Assembly (NCBI GenBank): GCA_964036045.1
Contig: OZ038388.1
Coordinates: 32,751,672-32,815,671 of the forward strand
Direction: 5' to 3'
Source: Eutreptiella sp. 'Long Island Sound 2002'
Lineage: Eukaryota; Euglenozoa; Euglenophyceae; Eutreptiales; Eutreptiaceae
Length of the DNA stretch: 64,000 bases
Positions within the stretch are counted from its first letter, which is position 1; each line of letters starts with the position of its first letter. Of the stretch, positions 56,271 to 64,000 are shown piece by piece. The translations under genes and the position numbers were made by a program. Under the pieces are notes generated by a model. It worked only from the letters and a program-made list of their open reading frames with translations, was not told the DNA's origin and did not search any database.

Positions 56271-58734
56271 TGTAAGGCAGTATTGGTGGAAACAGTCATT
56301 TCGCGTCTTTGGCACGGGTTTTCACCGGCCCTCGGCAAGGCTACAGATTGCAAAAAAGCGTCCTTTAGCCTAGTAGGCATATACTGTCACAACATCCCCA
56401 CTCACACCCCTCACAGTGGGTAGCACGGGGTCACCAAGGTCACCAAAACCGCCAACATAGCAAAAATGGCTGAAAAGTGCATAAACTGCATCAGCGCTCG
56501 TCCCACTCCGCCCCATACAAACCCCATGGAGTTGGGACCCGGAAACATTTTTTCGGCTCAAAATCGAAAAAAACCAAAAGATTCATGATTTTCGACCCAA
56601 AAAAGGGGGGGGGTCATTTTTTCGACATTTTTGACCCCCACCCCCCACCCCCCACCTCCCCTCAAAAAAGTGGGTTTCAAGTGGGGGAGGTCCAGGGGGG
56701 GTCCGGACCAAAAACTAATTGGGGGATGTGTTTATTGGACAAAACAATGATTTTACAAGGGGTCAAACAAACGATTCAACCCCTTGAGGTAGGGTAACGT
56801 GAAAAGGCCCAAAAGGGTTTCCCCTATGTACAGGCCTGTGTGGCTTTGATCTCAACCTCTGTGAGCTGATTTGCAATCACCCAAGTCCTTGGCAAAGGGA
56901 GCACCCGGATACCGTCGCCGCGGACAAAGATGAGTTTGGAGTTGTGGGCCCTAGCCCAGGGTAGATGCCAAAGAGAAAGGGGGAGTGCCACAAAGGCTTG
57001 AACGAGTGTGCCGGTTTGTACTTCCGGGTGTACATGCATGTTCGCCTTTTGAGAAGGGAATCCTCCCCTGCCCCAACCTCCCCCCCCCCCCGCCATCCCC
57101 ACCCATCACGCTGCACCACCCGGGTGGCACCCATGCCACGTGAGGGAATGGACACACAAAACACACACCACGGACACAAGCGATGGGGGGGGCACATGAT
57201 GCGCTCTCCACAAGAAGACTGAGTGCGCGCCTATTGGCCTGTCGCCACTTACTGCTGCCCTTCCCTGAAACCCTTTCCCTCCAGAGGGCACGGTGCCCAT
57301 CGCCCTCCTCTGTGTGCACCCGACACAGAGCAGTGGAACAAGGAAAGTACAGGGGCTCCCTTGGCACAACCTACCAAGGGAAAGGAAGGGTGCGTAGGGA
57401 GGTAAGGATAGGACAGGCAGGGAGAGGGAGTGCACAAGGTGGTCAAGTGCTCTCGCCATTGGCCAGGTGCATCCAAGTGGACGGCCCATGTTGGTGGTGT
57501 GGGATCTCTCCCCAGGGATGTCTGCTTGCAGGGTCACTTCCCGGACGGGGGCACATAACACCCTTCCCCTACTTGTCCATTCCCCTGCCAGCTGCAGACA
57601 GCAACACAACCAGGTGTCAGGCCAACCCCCCTGCCACCGGTATGGGGTGTCCACTTGGACGCACCTGGCCAATGGCGACGGCCATTGCCCTCCTCTGTGT
57701 GGACCCGACACAGAGCAAGTGAAAGAGGAACAGTCCAGGGGCTCCGTTGGCAAAAAAACCCCTCAAGGGAAAGGAAGGGTGTGAATAGAGGGGGGACACT
57801 CACTGGTGGGAGGCCGATGGGCACCGCCACCTACGGAGTGAGAGGGTTCAAGGAAAGGACAAGGTAAGTGGCAAGAGCCAATAGGCGCCGCCAGCTTCAG
57901 ACAGCAATCCATGCAGGTGTCATGCCACCCCCCCCCCCCCCGGCCCCCAGGTATGATGGTTGGTATGAAGCGCTCGTTTCGGTTGCCGTCTTCTCCATGG
58001 TGCTGGTGTAGATCAGAACGTTTTTTGTGGTATGGTATCATTGTTTTGGTGAGTGGAGGTTGTTGCATTTTTATTTTCTTGCCCCTCAAGCCGCCACGTT
58101 CTGTCTGCCGTGAATGTGTCTTGGCAGGGGCATGGGCATGCACTGGACTCACACTGAAAAATTCCTCGAACCCAATGGGGCAATAGAAACATGCACTCGG
58201 TGCGTCCCGTGGTGCGGCGCAGTGCCATGTGTCTTCGTCTTTTTTTGGAGTGTGCTCGTTTGCCCCCACCAGCACACAGTGCATGAGCCTCTGCTGACGA
58301 GGTCGAAAACACTTTATAATCTGTTGCCGCAACTGAGCCTACCCTGCGCTTCCTGTTGCTGAAAGTGCACGCAATTGTTGCGGGTGTATGGGCTGGATCA
58401 TATGTGCTGGTGCAGGTGTATGTGCTGGGTTGATGGACACACGTGCCGGGTTCATGTGGCTGTATCCCTGACCACATTTTGGGGTATTCCTCTTGCCCCC
58501 TGACGGGGTTTGCCTGTGTGCTGTTTGCGGCGACAGGGATACCCTAATCTGCAAGATGCGGCACAGCACATGCTTCACTCTTGAAACCACCACCCAGAAC
58601 AAGCACACGGATGAGGAGTCACGGTTGCTCAAGGGTGATTTTTCTTGGATGATGCATGAAAATTCTCGTTATGTTTGCTTGCATTTTCCCCGTCCATGTT
58701 GATGCGCCGCCCCTGGCACTTCTGTGTCTCATGG
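56271..58734. other. No firm gene; contains a ~385-bp duplication
   Basis: A phrase with CTCTGTGTGCACCCGACACAGAGCA, CAGGGGCTCC and AAGGGAAAGGAAGGGTG at 57,305-57,395 recurs at about 57,695-57,785, and other parts (GGCCAATGGC, CCTGCCA) repeat around them. Frames of up to 215 codons on the minus strand span both copies without domains. A C/A-run tract lies at 56,635-56,670. Confidence 0.45.
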
Positions 58735-58781
58735 CAGGTGGCGTGTCAGTGTACGATCCTGCAACGCCGAAACATGTCTCC

Positions 58782-59064
58782 ATGGCGGCTGCTGGCGGGA
58801 AAAAAAAAGGAGGAAAGCCCAAGGGCAAGAAGAAGCAAGAGCAATTGGAAAAGGCCTCGAAAACCGCCCAGCGTATGGACAGCACCATGAGGCAGTTCAT
58901 GTTCACGATCCAGGGCTTGTCGAAGGAGAAGAATGGGAACCAGATCCTGAAGGATATCAATTTGTCATTCTACCCTGGAGCCAAAATTGGGGTTGTAGGG
59001 CTGAATGGTGCCGGGAAGTCAACATTGCTGAGGATCATGGCTGGCGAGGATACAGAATTTGGAG
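58782..59064 (+). CDS. ABC-F ATPase (EttA type), exon 1
   Basis: From ATG 58782 the first ~35 residues are Lys/Gly-rich (GGKKKGGKPKGKKKQEQ), then MRQFMFTIQGLSKEKNGNQI begins the first ABC domain. Residues 54-72 (QILKDINLSFYPGAKIGVV) and the Walker A GLNGAGKST (73-81) are typical of ABC-F proteins, soluble ATPases acting on ribosomes, with closest wording to bacterial EttA. The exon ends at TTTGGAG/GTGTGT (59064). The frame is also open upstream through a CATGGCAG acceptor-like site at 58,734, so a further 5' exon is possible. The basic head replaces the very short N-terminus of bacterial EttA and may be a eukaryotic addition. Confidence 0.85.
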
Positions 59065-60158
59065 GTGTGTGTGGCATCCCGCAGCAGACCTGCTTGCAGC
59101 ATCTGGAAAAATTGACGCGGCCCATCCAAAACCGTTCGGACTCCAGAAGGAGTGGGGCATCCAGAAATCTCCTAGTTTGTATCTTCTTTCCAGTAGTCTT
59201 TTCATGAAGTAGTCAATTTTTTTTGGTGACATTAAGCATTAACCATGTCAGAAGACATTAACAGAAGACTCTGATGACAGCGTTGTGGTCGGCGAAGCAT
59301 CAACCGGCCAGAGGACTTGTCCTTTGTGTGGAATATGACACGTCCCAGACACTGTTTTCCGCCAAATTGCAATTTGTGAGTCCAATATTGCCCAGGCGTA
59401 TTGCGCCATGCTAGGCTTAATGGCAACTGTGTCACGTGGCAATGTTGTGTATGCTTAATACAAGTATTATGCTTGAGCAGTCTTGGTGCGTCCAGCAATT
59501 TTTTTCTGACTGTTCGGTATCAGGGATGTGCTTAGTGTTCGGCCGACGGCACGGAAGGGGGGGCTGTTTTGGAAAATCTGGGTGGGTGGGTGTCCAAACA
59601 CCCCCCGCCCCCCGGCGGGGTTGGGACTTTTTTTGGCCTACAGGTGCTGATGGTTCACGGCGCTTATACCGATAATTCTCCTGGGATGCTTGAGCATCAA
59701 AGTTGTCTGGCCAACTGTCCCAAGACTACATGTGCCACACAATGCATTCTGCTGCAATGCTGATTTTGTGTTCCCATTTCATATTCACCCACTGTTTGCT
59801 GCAGTCTCCATTTCAACGCACAGTATGAAAATTCTTTGTGAGTGTGGGCTGCATGTAAATGACAGTGAGAATGCTTGACGGGAGCATTGCAAGTCTGCAG
59901 AGTACAGGTTTCGTTGGAATTTGGGCAGCTGTGCAGGCTGAATTGGACCAAACTCAGGTGGTCCATAAAACAGCTCTCAAGCCTGTTGATTCCTGTACCT
60001 TTTTGAAGCATATTATTTGTAATGACACAGCATTTCCATGTTTGCATGTTTTGCTATGGTGTTGAGCAGGCCTTTTCGCAGCTCACCCGTCTGCTTGCTC
60101 CCAACAGCTGCGCATTAGCACCAAATTGGTTGAGCAGTTTATGTTTTTGGCTCAGGAC

Positions 60159-60683
60159 CATACCTGAAGCTAACACCTGCCAAAACTTTGACACCTGCCG
60201 CCACCTGCCGGGTTGTGTGGTGTGCATGCAAGCAGTGTGTTGCTGTTCATGTTCTGTGGTCTGAGTGCACAGTATTGTGCCCTGTAGTCGCCGTCCTTGT
60301 ACAGACTTCGGATCATGTTTGCTATCTTCCAACCAGGCCATCGGGTGGGTAACCAGCGCCCATTGGCAGATTCCCAGTCCCCACAGATGAAGGAGCCTGA
60401 GGTATCAGAGGTGAAGGGGCCTGTGGCATCTGCTGGTCCGGGCTGTGCTACATCATGTGCAGTCCGTAATCCATCAGTCCAAGATACATTTCTCTTTTAC
60501 ACACAATGGTTCTGTGGTCACACCATACCCTGTGCTGCAAAAAGGCGCTTATGCCCATGTTCTGTCTGTGTGTGTGTGGCACATGTCTACCACCAGCCAC
60601 ATGTTTGACACCTGCCGGCACCTGCCAAAAATTTTGCCAACACCTGCTGGCACCTGCCATGGCAGGTGTTAGCTTCAGGTATG
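60159..60683. mobile_element. 525-bp MITE in ABC-F intron 1
   Basis: The first 23 bp (CATACCTGAAGCTAACACCT and three more) recur exactly inverted at 60661-60683. The outside flanks CTCAGGAC (left) and CTCTGGAC (right) match at seven of eight bases, consistent with an old 8-bp target duplication as made by hAT elements. The interior repeats CACCTGCC many times near both ends. No coding capacity. Confidence 0.7.
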
Positions 60684-61422
60684 CTCTGGACAGTGTACCA
60701 TGGACAGAGTATGATTTTGACACTGTCTGAGAAGACATGCGCACTAATGCGAAGCGTGCACGCTTCTGGATGGCACGTGCCAATTGTGGTGCACAGAAGT
60801 CCAAAGGGAAGGGCAAGGATAAGGAGAAGGGCACAGGTAAGGAAAGGAAGCGGTCTGAAGACTCCTCTAATATGGACTGCAATTCTTCGCATTGGCCAAG
60901 CTCTTCCCTTTCATTATCCCACTCAGACGGTGACAGCAGTGACAACAACAGTGAATAGACTGCTCAGCTGCTTCAAATATTTCTACAGTCCGTCCAATGC
61001 CCATGTCTTGTGTACTGTAACGGTGGCTGGCTGGCTGGCTGGCTGGCTGGACAGCCCCCACCCCCCCCTGGGGATGGGACAATCTGGGTCCCTAGGTTTT
61101 CCCAAAATCTGGCTGTGTGGGCCTCGTAATTCATCCCCTCCCCCCCTGTGGATAAGCACACCCCTGTTTGGTATCATTGGGCAAGGATAGGCTCACGCCT
61201 GGGAGTGTCCAGCAGACGGTCAGCGCAGTATATTGACATGTGCAGACACCATTTTTCAGCAGCTACAGAAGCTCTTGCTGGAGGGGGGGGGGGGGGCTGG
61301 CACCCGGCGGCATCCAACACGAATGGAGGCTCACGTCCGGCAGTGTATGTTTTTCTGGGCACTAGCACCAAGTCTCTGTACCAGAGGCATCCTACAACAT
61401 TCAAACTCATATTTCAAATCAG

Positions 61423-61535
61423 GTGAAGCAAAGCCACTCTTTGGAGCCAGCGTGGGATATCTTGCACAGGAGCCTGAGCTGGAAGGCAAGACTGTGAAGG
61501 ACGCGATCGAACCAGCTGTGGCCAAATCACGCGAG
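61423..61535 (+). CDS. ABC-F ATPase (EttA type), exon 2
   Basis: Preceded by TTTCAAATCAG. Two bases complete the Gly codon left by exon 1 to read EFGGEAKPLFGASVGYLAQE, then PELEGKTVKDAIEPAVAKSR. YLAQEPEL (residues 107-114) is the Q-loop, placed as in EttA. The exon ends in phase 0 at CGCGAG/GTAATT. Intron 1 (59,065-61,422) is 2.36 kb and carries a MITE. Confidence 0.88.
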
Positions 61536-62167
61536 GTAATTTTGTCAGTCCAAAGTGGGGCACAGAGGGGCCAAGTCAAAGTTTTTGGTGTCAGGAATAG
61601 GGGGTTGCAATTGCTGCTTTCAACAGGAGCAACACCGTATTTTGTTTGGTTGCTCTGTTCTCGAACATTATCCTCCTGACACAAAGCATGCATACCAGGG
61701 AGATCTACATCTCATAGATTTTGTTGCTTGGTTTTTTTGACGATTTGAAATGTGCACCACGTCACAGAAAAATATCTGGCACAGTAATCATGACTTGCTT
61801 CGTGCAGTCCAATACCTGGACACAACCGAACCAAGTATGGGGCAAACATTCAAGGGTGTGGGTGTGTGTATCATCTCGTACCCGTGGCTCAATAATGATG
61901 ACAGTATGGCTGTGATTTTTGTCGTTATTCTGCATCCAGGAAGAGAGTAACCTGGTGGGACAAACTGCTGATTGCGCAACGTTGCTGCCCCAAATGCTTC
62001 ATTTCGGTTTGTTTCTGCCATGTGAGCTGGGCGAAGTTGGCACAGATGGTGTGCAGGGGAGTTGCTTTGACAAATTGTTGGATCTTTGGCCCGCTTGCGA
62101 GGATCCTGTGCAGCATGGCAACCCGATTCAACGGCTCGGTATGCAGTGGATGCTCTCCCTCGGACAG

Positions 62168-62467
62168 GTGCTGCAGCGGTACGAGGACCTGACGATGAAG
62201 ATGGGAGAAGAAATGGATGCTGACGAAATGCAGAAGGTTATGGACGAGTTTGACAAGTGTCAGCAGACCATCGACTCACAGAATTTGTGGGAGCTGGATC
62301 GTATCGTGGAGCGGGCTATGGATGCTTTGCGGGTGCCCCCTGATGATGCAGAGTGCGCCGTGCTGAGTGGAGGTGAGCGCAGGCGGGTTGCACTTTGCAA
62401 ATTACTATTGGAGAATCACGATTTGCTGCTGCTGGACGAACCGACAAATCATTTGGATGCTGAGTCG
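62168..62467 (+). CDS. ABC-F ATPase (EttA type), exon 3
   Basis: Opens after CCTCGGACAG with [20 protein letters not shown], continuing the exon 2 frame. It carries the helical arm, the ABC signature [16 protein letters not shown] (198-213) and Walker [13 protein letters not shown] (218-229). It ends at GCTGAGTCG/GTAGCC, inside the [16 protein letters not shown] stretch conserved in the family. About 232 residues are thus visible, under half of a full ABC-F protein; the interdomain linker and second ABC domain must lie beyond 64,000, since none of their motifs occur between 62,468 and the window end. Intron 2 is 632 bp. Confidence 0.88.
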
Positions 62468-63057
62468 GTAGCCGCTTTACCTGATGCATGCATATTGCTC
62501 TGTCCAGGGCGGTAAAGGCGCAAGATTCCGCTGCATCCACAAAATTTATAGGCTGCATCGCAGTTACCGTTGCTATGGCTTGAGGGAGTCAAAAATGCTC
62601 TGCTGCAGTGCGGCCCATACATTCCGGAACCAGGCACAGCCTCTCCGCCGGTTTTTGCATGTTTTTGGTCCGCGGTAGTTGAGGGTGGCAGATTTCGCAT
62701 CCGAAACATGCTATAGTCTGGTTTCCCAGGGGACAACGTGTCGATTCTGCCAACAATATGACAACCCCAGACCCTGTAAAAATGGGTTCTCCACAACGCT
62801 ATTGGCTTGTGTGGGCATCAACAAGCGATCACCCACCGGCCTCACCCATCTGCTTGGTCTTGCGGGTCCTCCTCGCTTCTTGGACCGCATTACTCTAATG
62901 CGAAAATGTGGGCAGCCAGTCGAACATCACCCACAGGACGAATTGCACAGCAGCATTAGCAACAGGCCAGCAACGCGACTCAGCAGCAGCATAGGCGTGG
63001 CCAGCCTGCTGCGGAAATTTCCACCTATTTGTGGTGTGCCTGTGTCACAGTGGAGTG

Positions 63058-63418
63058 CAGGGCGGTCCTTAAGGGACCAGATTTTTTTTTTGTTAAGGAC
63101 CGCCCTCAAGGACCGCCCCAAGGGACCACCAACCGCTAACCGCCAACTGCCACCAACCGCCAACCGCCACCAACCGCCAACCGCCGCCAACCGCCAACTG
63201 CGACCAATCGCCAACCGTCAACCGCTGCCAACCGCCACCAACCACCCATCACCAACTGCCAACTGCCGCCAACCGCCGCCAACCGCCAACCGGCAATCTC
63301 CACCAGCCGCCAACCGCCAATCGCCACCAACCATGGTTGAACATATGAGCTACACGCGGTCGTTTTTGAAAAAACCATGTTCGGGAACAGTTTTTTTTTT
63401 CCGTTAAGGACTGCCCTG
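63058..63418. mobile_element. 361-bp hAT-type MITE
   Basis: Termini CAGGGCGGTCCTTAA and TTAAGGACTGCCCTG are inverted with one mismatch. They are flanked by a perfect 8-bp direct repeat GTGGAGTG (63050-63057 and 63419-63426). CAGGG ends with 8-bp duplications are the hAT superfamily hallmark. The interior holds a ~200-bp (AACCGCCA)n microsatellite and poly-T tracts next to each end, plus an internal hairpin at the left end (AGGGCGGTCCTTAA / TTAAGGACCGCCCT). No coding capacity. Confidence 0.88.
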
Positions 63419-63426
63419 GTGGAGTG

Positions 63427-64000
63427 CAGCACTCAAACCATCCGCTGCCCAATTTTGATCTGCCCAGGGCCGAGAGGGGCAGAGGTGGGCGAAGTGAGCC
63501 CTCGGAGGAGGGTCTATGAAAGGGGTTCAGATGTCAGCTGTTGCCCAAAGTATAGGTGGCAGCAGCAGAATTGGCTGACCGTGCGTCGACCACACCTCCT
63601 CTGCGAATTCTTTGTAGGGATAAACCTGGAAGTAGCTCCTTCCGATCCCTGCGGGGAAATAGAGGGCAGTGCCGAGGGGGCGGTTCGTCAGTCTGCTCCA
63701 TTGTGAAGTCGACAAATTGTTGTCCTGCAAGGAGGGGAGGGGGCAAAAGAAAGAAGTGAGGGTGGGGGCGCCCAGGGGTCCCCCTCAGGGTTGCAATGCC
63801 CAACCTCCTACTTGCGGCGCAATGCACTGTACCTGCAACCACATTGTGTTGTTATCGCCGCTGACATGTTCTACTTTCTGATGAGCGAGGCACGCGGGGG
63901 GGGGGGGGGGGGGGCAGGGGATGAGCTCGTTTTGTTCTGAAGGGTTGCAGCCTGTTTTTGTGTTGTAAGGCCAGTGGCCTGTGTTATTGGATATGCGTTT
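63427..64000. other. No firm gene; probably still inside the ABC-F gene
   Basis: Frames of about 100 codons on both strands lack ABC-F motifs. An 18-G run lies at about 63,897-63,914. If the ABC-F gene continues to the right, this is intron. Confidence 0.35.

Noticed and set aside
57106-57753. 215-codon minus-strand frame over the 57-kb duplication
   Set aside because: The same text repeats with the DNA duplication and has no domain. Neighbouring frames are equally open.
60737-60958. 73-codon Lys/Ser-rich frame in ABC-F intron 1
   Set aside because: Low complexity, no domain, located between in-phase exons of another gene; chance is likely.

Overview
The window looks like nuclear DNA of a eukaryotic microbe, most likely a repeat-rich unicellular alga or other protist. 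Three observations support this. Recognisable proteins are cut into exons by GT-AG introns whose reading frames rejoin in phase. Most of the sequence is satellite, microsatellite and transposon DNA. Homopolymer runs of 8-18 C or G are scattered throughout. I cannot name the species.

Layout. 1-2560 holds two diverged copies of a long non-coding repeat. 2570-7240 is GC-rich and carries a decayed LINE-type retroelement whose endonuclease domain is split, with its first half on the minus strand and its second half plus reverse transcriptase on the plus strand. 7306-9356 has a CCACA microsatellite and two exons of a minus-strand kelch-repeat gene. 9790-10270 is a ~190-bp satellite that reappears at 55.07-56.27 kb. 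12.4-17.4 kb (perhaps to 18.7 kb) is a minus-strand multi-exon TPR-like gene. 18.7-20.1 kb is AT-rich and bounded by an inverted repeat. 20.8-30.2 kb holds scattered minus-strand exon-like segments (a Pro/Gln/Glu-rich coiled-coil exon, a SAM-like terminal exon, others) and a tRNA-like sequence. 33.17-33.43 kb is a cluster of small perfect or near-perfect hairpins.

The centrepiece is at 33.5-53.45 kb: a satellite array of ~62-bp units with C-runs, interrupted at 36,423-45,452 by a 9,030-bp element. Its ends are an exact 19-bp terminal inverted repeat, extending imperfectly to about 40 bp. Just inside each end lie ~185-bp tandem repeats. Three plus-strand open frames lie between: a 587-residue protein with a transposase-like arrangement of acidic and zinc-ligand residues, a 632-residue acidic/basic protein, and a 330-residue coiled-coil plus Gly-Met-repeat protein. 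The flanking satellite rejoins almost seamlessly if the element is removed. I read this as a large, probably undescribed DNA transposon.

53.5-64 kb contains two possible membrane-anchor exons, the second copy of the ~190-bp satellite, and the first three recognisable exons of a plus-strand ABC-F ATPase gene of the EttA type, which continues past the window edge. Its first intron holds a 525-bp MITE. A 361-bp hAT-type MITE with a perfect 8-bp target duplication lies downstream at 63.06-63.42 kb.

Long open frames inside the satellite arrays and microsatellites are artefacts and are not annotated as genes.
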